Shown here piece by piece: positions 29,201 to 40,830 of a stretch of 64,000 nt of DNA (within the stretch, counting starts at the first letter, position 1; each line of letters starts with the position of its first letter). The notes under the pieces are model-generated. The model did not search any database. It worked only from the letters and a program-made list of their open reading frames with translations, and had not been told where the DNA came from. The position numbers and the translations under genes were made by a program. This DNA comes from Circinella umbellata (taxonomy: Eukaryota > Mucoromycota > Mucoromycetes > Mucorales > Lichtheimiaceae), in contig JAIWNF010000004.1 of the NCBI GenBank assembly GCA_025093555.1, forward strand, positions 1,054,001 to 1,118,000, in the 5' to 3' direction.

Positions 29201-29995
29201 GATCCTGTTACTGAAGTACTTCAAGCCACCTATGCATTAATTGGTGATTTAGCCATGGCCTGTTTTGATCAGTTAAAAGACTATTTAGCACAACCCATAT
29301 TACCTGAACTTATTGAACAGATTAGTCCTGATCCAAATTTAGTGAGTGTTTCCAATAATGCTGTATGGGCTGTAGGTGAAATTGCCATACGATGGGGTCA
29401 AGAAATGCAACCATTTATCGAACCACTCCTCCAACAATTACTCTCTCTATTGGGGAATCCAGAAACACAAGAATCTTTGCAAGAAAATGCTATTATTACC
29501 ATTGGTAGATTGGGATATGCTTGTCCTGAAATTTTAGCAAGACGTTTACCGCAATTTATACGACCTTGGTTAGAAAAGTCGACAATGTTAAGAGAGAATG
29601 ATGAAAAAGATACATCTTTTCAAGGGTTATGTACAGTAATTAAAGTTAATCCAAGTGGTATTACCGATGTAAGTTTAATTCCTTTTGATATATACACTTA
29701 CTTTATAAAGGATAAATACTTACTATATATATATATATATATTAGCAATTTAATAATCTTTTCGAACTTATTGCAAGATATCAACGTCCATCACCACAGT
29801 TATCTAAATCATTCAACGAGGTAACAATCAGTCTAGTAAATGAATGGCAATATGTGATATATCAGTATCTAAAAAATATATATATAGATCTTAATGGGTT
29901 ATAAAAGTATGTTAACTGAAGAACAATGGAAACAAGGATGGGGTAGTTTAACTCCAGAAACTCAACAAACACTTGTTCATAAATATGGTGTTTAG
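26283..29995 (+). CDS. KAP104: Transportin (karyopherin beta-2), nuclear import receptor
   Basis: Imports RNA-binding proteins bearing PY-type nuclear localisation signals. Eight exons (26283-26384, 26515-26853, 27111-28113, 28191-28264, 28385-28810, 28928-29668, 29746-29820, 29888-29995) give 955 residues; animal transportin 1 is about 890. HEAT repeats run along the whole protein. Diagnostic blocks are [11 protein letters not shown], an acidic loop followed by [73 protein letters not shown] and [16 protein letters not shown]. The long acidic loop (about residues 325-425) is extended here with Asn/His/Gly-rich sequence and a Glu/Phe/Tyr-flanked Asp run; in transportin this loop helps RanGTP release cargo. 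The extra length compared with animal proteins lies mainly in that loop. Splice sites and phases are all canonical. Confidence 0.95.
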
Positions 29996-32401
29996 AAGGC
30001 GAAAAAAAAACACAGTTCTTTTTTACCAACCGATTGGCTTTTTACTCTTTTCACACACTCATAAACAACATATACATTTCGTGTTCTCTTTTATATATAT
30101 ATTATAAGTATATCACTCACTCAACATTATTTAAATACCACAATCATCAGAACAACGACATATTTATATATCTATTTATAACGACAAACAGATAATGAGT
30201 AGTGATAGTATTAGTATTAGTACAGTATCATATTTTTTTTTAGTTGTAGAAACATTTTCCTTCACTTTTATATTTCTCTCTCTTTAGTTACTAATAAAGA
30301 ATTTTTTTAATAATGATTACGCTATTATGTTGTAAAGGCGATCGAAAATCCAGCAACAGTATACAACAATGATACACCAAATGTTGATGATTCCTTTTTG
30401 AGTTTTATCCATCAGCAGTTTCTTTTATTTATGTATTACTCTTTGAGAAAACTACTTACAAACTGTATTTCATTAATACGTAGAATAAGCAAAAATAAAA
30501 GCCCCTTCAATGAATCTGTAGTTTGTGCTTGTAATAATAAAAAATCAATTAATTATGCTTTACGTACCATAAAATTTAATTATCAGTGTCTTATTCTGTC
30601 ATTGTTGTAGGAATACTAATTTACTAGACTATTCAATTGTACAATAATTTGTAGAATTATTAAAAAGCTGTAATGTGTGATCTGCTATACTTTGTTTTTT
30701 AGCGAAATATATTATGATAAATGTACAACAAATCTAGTCGTAAATTTAGTTTGTATTTTCACAATACGTAACCACGTATTGGACAACTAGAGACAAGAAG
30801 AGAAAAAAACAGTTCGACAGAAATTAAGACGGTTACTCCCACAAAACTATATTTGATAGACATAGCAACAAGAAAAGCAGCTATTTATTCAGATGATGTT
30901 AAAAAAAATTTTAGTTCATTATAACCAAGTATTTTGAGTTATTTTCTTTATTATTACATATTTTTTTAGAGGGAATCTTCTACTATTTTAAATTAGTCGG
31001 ACAAGGGATGGGTGTAATACGTGGTACTAATAAAAATAATAACGGTAATGACGTAAAGGAAAATAAGATATCTAAATACATTGATAAAGATTAAAAGAAT
31101 AGAAAGAGTAATATTAATGGAGACATACGTCGAATGGTAATCTGCTGGTGATTACAATATTAAAAGAATTACAAGAACTATAACTAGTAGGGACTAAAAG
31201 TCTCTGAAGAAGTATTAGTATGAGCTTCCATATAAAATGGCATTTTTATCGAGCCTACTAATACGTATTATTTTTTTGTGCTTATGTCACGCAACAATTC
31301 CCTCCACCCTTAAACCAATTTACACAAGATAATATAACCCATTGTCATGGCCAGAAGTTGTTAATACACTTGTGTATGTTTTAACACCGGGATGTTTTAT
31401 TTGCTTTTATCTATTATACTTTGTAGTCGCATAAATAGTTAGAAAAGAAAACTTCTAATTAGCCATACATGTGTGTGTATACCACTGCTGCTGCTTTTTT
31501 TTTTTTTTTGCTTGATAGTGATTATTACCTCGTTGCAATAGTATTATGAAATCAATTATGATTGCAATAAGATTTAGCGAAAAATAAACTTTTGTTATAT
31601 TAGATTATCATTGGTTGATGCTTAATTTTTCTTACGTTTTATATTTATTCTTTTTCCAAGTTTCGTCGATTTCACATGAAGCTTTCTTTAAAGCTTAAAT
31701 TCTTATAATAATATACAATAATCAAACAAAAATGTTTTATATTCTATTATACTTAGAATTACATGACGTACGCAACACAGATAATAATTTGCATAGTAAG
31801 GTCAGAATATCTCTATTATTATTAGTGGAATCGACTAGAAGAGGGAAGAACAGTTGGGTTTTTTTTTGTCTTAGTTCCTTTGACCTTTTACCAAGATCAA
31901 AAAAAGACCTTTATATAAAGTATGCGTATTTCTTTGTTCCTTGTAACTACTAATTAAAGATCTTTCCACTTTCTCTCGCTGATCTATGTTACTTTATAGT
32001 ATAAGGGTTAATTTTTTTTTCTTTATAAAACAATAGTTATGCTGATATAAATAGTAAATAAAAAACCATAATAGGACCCAGTCCGTCGACGAATATATGA
32101 CAATCAGAATCATCATTTTGCTGCAACAAAAAAAAAATTACTCTATACAATTAACAAAGAGTTTTTATCGCGGATCACTTTGTCTTTTTTTCTCTTTATA
32201 TTCTTTAACTTAACTCAATGTAAGTAAATATATCATTCTTTTTGAGCCACTTAATATTATTCAAAAATCTAATTCGAAAAAAACTGATATAAACATCATT
32301 TTATTTCTAGTTTTATTCTGTATATTACTATTGTTACGGATATATCTGTCTCTTTTTTTTTCTTTCTTGCATCAATCAACAACACCAATATTGCCATTAT
32401 T
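29996..32401. other. Gene-poor intergenic region
   Basis: This is 2.4 kb of AT-rich sequence. The first 300 bases are probably the KAP104 3' untranslated region. A short open frame near 30390-30610 has no start context or recognisable domain. I see no supportable gene. Confidence 0.6.
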
Positions 32402-34115
32402 ATGGGTCTCAAAAATTTACATCCTTATGCTCGCTACGAACTTAAAGTCTATCATAAAGAAACTTCTCTCTTTTCGGTATTAAAGCGATACGAAACGGAT
32501 ATCATTTTTATTGATTTTTGCTGCATTTTTTTCCTATTGTTACAAAATGGCGCAGGAACCGATATTATCAGACAATCATTAAAAGACAATCGGGAATATG
32601 ATCATCCTGACCTTGCCAGAGCTATCAATCAATTCATTAGTCGTGTACTTAAACGTATCAAGCGTATGCGTAGTGGAAAAAATGATTTAGATGTATGTCT
32701 TGTAATCGATGGTCAATCGATTCCTGCCAAAAAAAAAACTTGCGAAGAGAGAAAATCTCGACAAAGTAATAGCCTCAAGAATAACTTTTCTTGGAAAATA
32801 AAAAGAGCTATTCAACAGAACTTAGAATCAAGAGCAGATGTTATTCCTTACCGAGAGTGTTTAAAGTCAACAGCCACCACTACTGATACCAAGAACAGAA
32901 AACAGCAAAAACGACAGGATGATAGTAACAACAAGAAGAAAGGCATTACCTACTTTCATTTTGCTGCGTACGAAGCTGACGCAGAAATTGTATATTTATG
33001 TAACCAACTACCCAAAAATGAACATGGTGCAATTATGTCAAATGACGGTGATCTCTTTGCTTATCCAGGTGCATTCAACGCTTTGGTAGGTGTATCACTT
33101 TGTCATTGGTTTATAAAAAAAAACTAAACTCATACATATATATACATTTATGAACTTATATTATTAGCGCATTATTCAAATTGATTGGAATAGTAGTTCT
33201 ATTCCTGTCACTATTACTACCAAAGGTGAGTTATTCCGTAAACTTGGATTTCCTACCTCCAAAAAATTACGTCTCTTGGTAAGTTTATTTTCTTTTATCC
33301 TCTTTCAAGCGTAAACGAATAACGCATTATCTTACTACCCTTTTTTCTAGGGTGAGACAAAAATGGCTGTTTTGGCATCTTTGTGTGGAAATGATTATGC
33401 TCCAATCCCAATCGCCACATTCGATGATATCGTTCAGGTAATCCGACAAATAAATTACCCAGTCGATAGTAATGATATCAGTGCCGATAAAGCTTTAAAG
33501 TTAGTTTATGAAAAACTTATTCGAAACAAAGACATCAATATCCCCAGCAATTTTGATTCTCAACGTTTCAGTATTGCTTTACATCAATTTTGTATGCCTC
33601 TAATTTCAGGTGTTACTTTTGAAAAATTTCGTTGCTGCCATTATCCCGGTTTACAAATCAACATTGATAAAAATATTATTAAGCAACTGGGTAAAGAGTG
33701 TGATTTGGTATCGCATTTAAATTTTAATAGTGACAATAAAGAGAATCCGTTATTACACAGAGATAACAATACATCGACACCAACAACACCAACAACATTA
33801 ACACGAATTCAACATCTTCGTAATAAAAACCCATACTACTCCCTTTCGCTTGATAAACTTAACGGCTTTGGTAATTATTCACCGAACAATAACAATTACA
33901 CCACTGCTATTAATTATGAAAAGCAACAACTTAAACAAGAACAAAAACGCCAACAGCAAATATCATTAGCAGATCGAGTATCGAAACGAATTAGTCTGAA
34001 AGAAGCAATTGTATCACCATTTACTACATCATGTTTTTCAGCAAGTAGTCATATATTTGCATTATTTTTAGGATTAATCATTTGTTATATTCCATTATTG
34101 TTTTTCTTTTCTTGA
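32402..34115 (+). CDS. XPG/FEN1-like structure-specific nuclease homologue (PIN-like fold)
   Basis: Three exons (32402-33085, 33168-33278, 33351-34115) give 519 residues. The start MGLKNLHPYARYE resembles the N-terminus of FEN1/XPG nucleases, where the second-residue Gly is used in catalysis. The acidic catalytic residues expected of the family all have candidates: D38 (FIDF), D103 (VIDGQ), E191 and D193 (YEADAEI), D215 and D217 (SNDGDLFAY) and D280 (LCGNDYAP). VIDGQSIPAKK followed by a Glu/Arg-rich stretch matches the FEN1 block DGKPP...K..E...R. The remainder is divergent: no PCNA-binding box is evident, there is a Thr/Asn/Gln-rich stretch near 390-460, and the last ~25 residues are hydrophobic and could be a membrane anchor. 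It is too divergent to be the cell's FEN1, EXO1, RAD2 or YEN1. I infer a lineage-specific relative; activity is plausible but unproven. Confidence 0.72.
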
Positions 34116-36247
34116 CATCCACATGCGCACGGTCACATTTATTTACATTTCGCTTTTTTAAACCATGTTTATTTTTACTTTAACTTCTAGTATTATGGAA
34201 ATAAAAGCTGATGCAGCAATGATTCCTTTAGACATATGACAATAAATTTCTTTTGGCAATTTTAAAGGTTTATTCCACCGTTACTATTTTTTATTGAAAG
34301 ATATTGAAAAGTTTTATGGCCGAAAAAATAAGTTTTTTTTTCTGATTTTGTGTGATGATTCGTAAATTGTAGCGGTAGCTTATAACAGTTTGAATTATTT
34401 TATACGTTTTCAGACATTTCTGACATTACCCGACACCTATCTCACAACGAAACTGATATCACAATAAATTATTTTATGCTCATAGACACCGACTCACCCT
34501 AGTCTTGCAGTTTAATAAACGAATTTTAATCTATGTTACAAAACTGTTTTGTTTACAAGGTAGATTTTTTCGTACAATGCTTATTATTTTTAGAAACGCA
34601 GTAATTAATACACCAAAATATAATATTTCATAAGTGCTGAATAATTTGCAAAATAGTAATAACTGTCATTAATCGCGTTATTGAGGCTTTCATTTATAAA
34701 TTTGAAGAGTTAGCATTCATAATACTAGTATAATAATTAGGCTATACACTGCTACAGTACATAGTATGATCTAATCTTGAAGATCTATCAGCAATAATAA
34801 ATAGTTAACTAATGATAATAAGGATCTTATTTTTTTAAATCCATGTTCCTTATATTATTTCTTAATATTAAGGTTTTACATTGTTGTGATCAGCATCATG
34901 CTTTTTTCTCTCTTTTCTTTTACTCTTCGAACATCCTATTCTTGGATATATACTTTTACCCCCTTCTTTTATTGCTTATTTTGTGTCCACAGGACGGCAG
35001 TGTATGAAAATGAGCGATGTTATTTAAGATAGACATATAAGTCGTAATTGATTCAAAATCAAACCACATATTTAAGAACACTAACTAAAAAGCTTTTTAA
35101 ATAGATATAGTAACTGGTTTATCTTTATATATATATAAATATTTTCAAAACGAAAAGCTCCTCCATATTTATGTTATATTATATTATATCATTTGCATGT
35201 TTTGCTTAACTGCATTATTCATTAATTTATTTTATTTTGGCGAGACAACATGTTCGTTGAGGCTGTATGTATAGTTTAAACAATCCATGTTATTATGTCG
35301 CTCGTACCGTACTAACCCACTGTAATCATAAAACGCTCTCCAGAAAGTCTAGTACCAGCAATATTTACTGTAGTATATCTACTAACAAAACAAAATTTCG
35401 GCTTTTAGCTGAAACATTAATGAGCAGCATCTCGTTTATTATCTTAACAGCGAATGACAAATAACAAAAAAGATTACGATCAATAATATATATAATAGGA
35501 TGCCGTAAACACGATGCAAAGATTCAAGTATTAATAATATAATTTTCAAACTAAAAAAAAGCATGTCAAAAAAAAATATTAATTTGATTAATATGACGAC
35601 AGTCAGAACTTTCCCGAAGCAATGACAATCATCACAGATACAATATAGCAGTAGTAGTGACATTATAATTATGCAAGTTCTTAGGATGATATGCAGCAAA
35701 ACAAACAAAAAGTGAAAATATGGCCTGTTTTTATTTCAAAAACATTACTGCAAATTTATTATAGGATGATAACATGGCATTTATTTATTACCTATTGTTT
35801 TCTAATAAATAAATATAAATATTTACATGTCTCTGGATTAATAAGTTACTTCATGTGTATGTAGGAAGAAAAATAAAGGGAGGTAGACAAAGCATATGCA
35901 TATATATATATAAATATTACCAGCTCCTTCTCTCTAATTCAAGTTCCCATGATTTGCCAAGATGTACGGGCTTTGTTTTTTTCAACCGGTTTTTTTTTTT
36001 ATAATCCAGGAATAATATCATTTCCAGATATGGAATGCATAAATATAACTTTAATATTTCTCTCTTTAAAACTGTCTTGATACGGGTAACAAAGCCAAAC
36101 ATTTTGTTTCCGAGGAAAATTTTGATATAAATACAGCTTGCTGCAGCTACAATTACTACTTTTTTTCTTTTTTCCATCAACAACCCATATATATATAAAC
36201 GTTGATTTTTCCAACTCTCCCTCTTCTTAACACCATTATAGACAGTC
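34116..36247. other. Gene-poor intergenic region
   Basis: This is 2.1 kb of AT-rich sequence with no supportable gene. A 65-codon open frame from 35267 has an ATG, but its sequence resembles no domain and has no clear leader. A TATA-like stretch lies at about 36187-36200 before the small basic gene. Confidence 0.55.
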
Positions 36248-36706
36248 ATGGTCTGTGGATCGCGGTTTAAAGAACATTTTGAGTATTATGACATCCATGT
36301 TCCCCAAACGACCACAAAAACAACTCCAATTATTCGTATGGCACAACAACCATCCACAGTAACCAAGCGATCGTCATTACGACGAAAGAGTAGTAACAGA
36401 ACGGGTGTATGTACACTTAAACGAAGTCCACACGTAAAAAAAAGACAATTTTCAAGGTCACCTTCTGTTGTTTATCCAATGTCAAGATCGCCTTCATTTC
36501 AACAACGTGTAAAAAGTAACAATGCCAACAAAAATGTGGCTGCTGTTGTTTATTATCGTGTTTCTTCTACATCTGCAACAACAACTACGGCACCGGCAGG
36601 AAAAAATGTTTCGACAATTTCTTCAGGTCGTACCAAATTTGTTGATTGGTGTTTGAAACAAAAAGCAAAGCTACTCCATCATAATAATAATACTAGTCGT
36701 CGGTGA
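36248..36706 (+). CDS. Small basic low-complexity protein, hypothetical
   Basis: A single-exon frame of 152 residues beginning MVCGSRFKEHFEYYDIHVPQ. It is very basic, with Arg/Lys-Ser repeats (KRSSLRRKSSNR, FSRSPSVVYPMSRSPSF), a Thr/Ala stretch and a C-terminal FVDWCLKQKAKLLHH. The repeated R/K-S-P-S elements look like kinase target sites, and no folded domain is recognisable. A TATA-like ATATATATATAAA lies about 50 bases upstream of the ATG, and an AG (TATAG) sits nine bases before it, so a 5' leader intron is possible. It converges on the minus-strand Zn2Cys6 gene. I think it is a real gene because the composition is protein-like and has no stop for 152 codons, but the function is unknown. 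Confidence 0.5.
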   Translation: MVCGSRFKEHFEYYDIHVPQTTTKTTPIIRMAQQPSTVTKRSSLRRKSSNRTGVCTLKRSPHVKKRQFSRSPSVVYPMSRSPSFQQRVKSNNANKNVAAVVYYRVSSTSATTTTAPAGKNVSTISSGRTKFVDWCLKQKAKLLHHNNNTSRR

Positions 36707-37334
36707 CGCGTATTTGTAAAACTTCTCTTCAACTACCGTACCTTTTTTCCTCTCTTCCTTTCATAATTGCTTTTCTTTCCCCACACTATGGAATCAAAAC
36801 AAGCTTTGTCGTTGTTTTTTTTATGCGCATTAACATTTTTTTTTATCTTCAGCAAACCTTTCTATTTTAAATAATAGACAATTGTATATAAACACTTCAC
36901 TTTTTCTCTGTATATAAACATATACTGTATAATAAATATACAAAAACCGTACGCCTCAAAACAAATAATTATCTTATTATTGTATGTGGAACAAATAATT
37001 ACAATTTTGAAGTTTTTTGTTTTTGTTTTCGATTTGACAATTTCACAAAAATGATACAAGAAAGGGAAGAAGAAAATAAAAAAGAAACAAATAGATGAAC
37101 AAAAGAAGAAGAGTGAACAATAATAATAATAAAAGATAGTACTACGTCAGGTATTTTCTGATAGGTTATTGTTATATGTATATATATATATATAATATTA
37201 GAGCGTTGTAAGTGTATGGTTTTCTCTTCTCTTTTTTTTAGATTACATTGCATAAAAAATACTTGAACATTTTTTAAAAAGGACCCCGTGATATTTTTTT
37301 GAGTCAGATATTACATATAGGCAAGTTATTTATA
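36707..37334. other. Convergent intergenic region
   Basis: This is the 3' flanks of the small basic gene and the Zn2Cys6 gene. It is AT-rich, and no gene is seen. Confidence 0.7.
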
Positions 37335-40300
37335 CTACATACTTTGATTCAACAACTGCATCATTGATTCTGTTGGTGTATCTATCCCAGAATTAGGCTC
37401 CATGGGAAATGATGTATTATCCAACAGCATCGATTGTTGCTGAATTTGGTGCTGTTGTTGTTGTTGTTGTTGTTGTTGTTGGTATATAAACCCACTACCA
37501 TTATCAACATGACCATCAGTTATCATCATTTCCTGTTCTGGTTGAATAGGAGGTGTTTGCTGTTGATATGGATCAATGTACACAGTCTGTTGTTGTTGGT
37601 GTTGTTCTGGGTACTGAGATTGTTGCTGTTGTTGAGGGTATGATATTTGTCCTTGATAAGCATCTCCTGATATAGTATGTCGACGATGACTTGCTGGCAC
37701 ACGATTTATATAAGGTGTTGATGTCGTTCGGGTCGGCATTTCACCAAACTGCAATTGTTGTTGCGCCGCAGCCGCAGCTGCAACAGAACTACTTTGCAAA
37801 GCCTGTTTATAAAATGGACTTGGTTTGTTTGCTGTCATTGCATACATATCTGATCCGACTGACGAATAAAACCCAGTGCTGGTAGTAGGTGATGGTGGTT
37901 GTGAATAGCTCACTGGAGAAATAGGGAGTTGTTGTGTTTGTGGTTGCTGTTGTTGCTGCGGTAATAGCTGATGATGAGAATGACCTTGTTGAAGTGGCGG
38001 CGGCTGTGACTGTGCTGGTTGTTGCATACCAGGAGCGACATATCCAATAATAGGCATAGATAATCGATGTTGAGATACCATGGAACGTAACATTCGATCT
38101 GAATTTCTTGTGTTGGCTGATGAATGGCCAGAAACACTTGCAGCATTACCGCCATTTGTAACAAGATGAGATCCTGCTCTTGACCGACGTTTGCTACCGC
38201 TACCCACACTACTTCCTCCTACACTTCCACTTGATCCTCCTCCCATGGCTTGAAGTGATTGAAGACTCGTCCGTCGTGATTTGCTTCGTATCATATTTTC
38301 GCTTTTAGCTGATCCGACAAGTATAGGTGATGAACGAGATGCTGATGGATTTAACGAAGTAAGACTTCCCAATGATGACACCGAAGCTGCTGATGACCAT
38401 TGTTGTTGTTGTTGATACTGGTGCGGTTGCTGTGGTTGTTGCTGTTGATATTGGTAATGATTATGGTGTTGGTGTTGGTGTTGGTGATGTTGTGATTGTT
38501 GATTATGATGATTACTACCGATTAGTGGCTCTGGTATCCAATTCAAATCTACTTCTGCTGCGGGGGTGCTTTCTAGTAGTTTATTCATTACTGTGAGTGA
38601 TTTTTTGCATGCTTCTTGATGACCCTGTATTCCTGCAAGGCATTTGTGGACAGTGATGGCGGCCGAAAGACAATGTATTGTATGCTGTATACCACGTATC
38701 GGATAATACAAGATCTCAATACCACCTGTATTCAATAATGTTTCTGCCAAATGTGTAATCGTTGATGCTGAATCCGTACACCTTTCTGCTGATACGCTTG
38801 ATTCATGATCCAATGCATAAGGTCGATGTAATAAAATAGTACTTAGATGGAGGAGCATGTACTGAAAGGAAGATGCATATGAACCGACGGAGTGATGTGC
38901 CGTACTTGACTTGAGAACACCTGTCATACTGGTACTCATTTCGTCTACTTTTTGTTGAAGAGATCGAAAAGTGTATGGAGTTGTTGATGTTGTGAAATCA
39001 TCATGAGCTCTTTTCATCATCGAACGACAACTTCCACTACTACCACTACTACTTCGAATAGATTGGTTATTACTACTGTTGCCCATATATCTTTGTCGTG
39101 CAAAATATAAAATACTGCCATGTAAATGAACAAGTTTAGCCATCCAGTGGAAATGTAATAATACTTCTCGTTCTTCTGTTTGAGCTTCATCGCTCAATAA
39201 AGTAGGAAAATCCGTCGTACACTCTGAATCCTTGAAATGTGGCTCAGTTCCAAGCTCCGTACTGTTTTTTTTACATGGAAGTAATTTATTGGGATATATT
39301 TTTAACGTTCACATTTTGTATAATATAAACAAACACGCACACATGCATTGATTCAATACATACCTCATTAGTACATCATACGCATAAACAGCCCAAAACG
39401 TTCGTTTCCTTTGTTCAGCCATGATTGAATCCACATAAAAATTAGATGGAACTGCTCTTGAAAGGCCAAGATCTCTAGCCATTCTAACAATAATTTGAAA
39501 ATACTGCCGAGTTCGCCAAAAGAATCCGGAACGACGTACGTGTTCTTGATATTTTACCAACAATAACAGAGCTTGAATAGTTGATAATCGTGGGGTATCA
39601 GTATATATATCAATCAAACTAAAAGCCGCTTGATAATAACGCCAACCAATAGGATGACCATCATTGCTTGAGTCGCGTGTCGGCTGGTGCCATCTGACAG
39701 CTACAGCATAAATTGCATTTAATAATAATACACAAGGAGATGTTTGCAGTTGTTTGTAAAAAGTTGCCTTGTGTAAAATTGGGAGATAAGGGTGTACGTG
39801 TGTAAAATATAAATGAATTAATTCGTTTTGAATATTGGTACTGGCTAATGTTTGTGGATGAAGTTTGGGCTGTGCTGGATCTTGTATGGTGTTATTATCT
39901 CCAGTAAATGATGATAATGATGCCATGGGTGATTGAGGTAACGGTGGTAATGGTTTGTTGTTATTGTTGATTGCTCCTCCCATAGTTAATATTAAATCAT
40001 CGTTATAAATATTGGGTATTCGATCCATTCGTGTAATACAATCATTAACATAGTATGCTTGGCCCGTGGATCCAACGCTTACTGTTTCCATCTGAGGTGT
40101 TAAAGAGGTAGGGGTTGGCACTGATCCAGATGTAAGATAAGAGGATGAAGAAGATGCTGATGGTGTTGGATCGGCTAATTATTATTTTTCTTTCTGTTAG
40201 TTTTCTATCATTACTATTCTAAATAGATTACAAAGAGCCCCAAAACAATACTCACTAGACATGAATTCACCAGAAGACTTGTGAGCTATTGATTTTTCAG

Positions 40301-40830
40301 ATAAAGAGCGCTCATGAGCAGGTGTTTCTAACAACAAGGTTCGAATTGTTTGTTCCAAATTACGCAACCGTGGTTCCAATGTTTCCACATATTGTTTTGG
40401 AGGTCCTCGTTTTGGAGTTACTTTAACAAATACACATTCTGTTCGAGACTTTTGACAACGCAAACAAGGCTGTGCTCCATCACAGCGGACCTAAATAAAT
40501 ATAATATTTTTTTATAAAATAAAAACGTTATACAATAGTCATTAACAACCAGAGCTTTCTCTTTTTTTTCCCGCGCAAAAAAAAAAAAAACTTGCCACCC
40601 CTTTTTTTTACACATAATCTGAGTTGTCAAGATCCAGTCTCAGTGAAACTTGACGAGTCGCTGGAGCGAAAATACAAACAATATATGCAGCTTTATATTA
40701 TCATATTTACCTTTCTTTTACGACATTCGTCACAGGCACGACTTATTTTATTTCTTTTCGGTCCACTTGATTGTTGTGGTGGTTGAGATGATTCACCTGA
40801 ATCTGTAATGCCTAACGGTGATTCCTCCAT
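37335..40830 (-). CDS. Zn2Cys6 transcription factor with fungal-specific regulatory domain
   Basis: Four minus-strand exons (40711-40830, 40256-40490, 39364-40174, 37335-39261) give 1030 residues. The DNA-binding cluster is split by intron 1 and is perfect: C33-x2-C36-x6-C43-x5-C49-x2-C52-x6-C59 (ACDECRKRK then VRCDGAQPCLRCQKSRTEC). Leu/Glu-rich sequence after it (VETLEPRLRNLEQTIRTLL) is the usual short dimerising coil. The middle homology region matches the fungal-specific transcription factor domain (FTHVHPYLPILHKATFYKQL, VRMARDLGLSRAVPS, AEQRKRTFWAVYAYDVLM). The C-terminal half is disordered, with many Gln runs, His-rich and Ser-rich stretches, and is probably an activation domain. The protein acts in the nucleus; the target genes cannot be deduced. 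The stop follows QLLNQSM. Confidence 0.93.

Noticed and set aside
38372..38596. Plus-strand Val/Gly-rich frame
   Set aside because: It is antisense to the Gln/His-rich part of the Zn2Cys6 gene.
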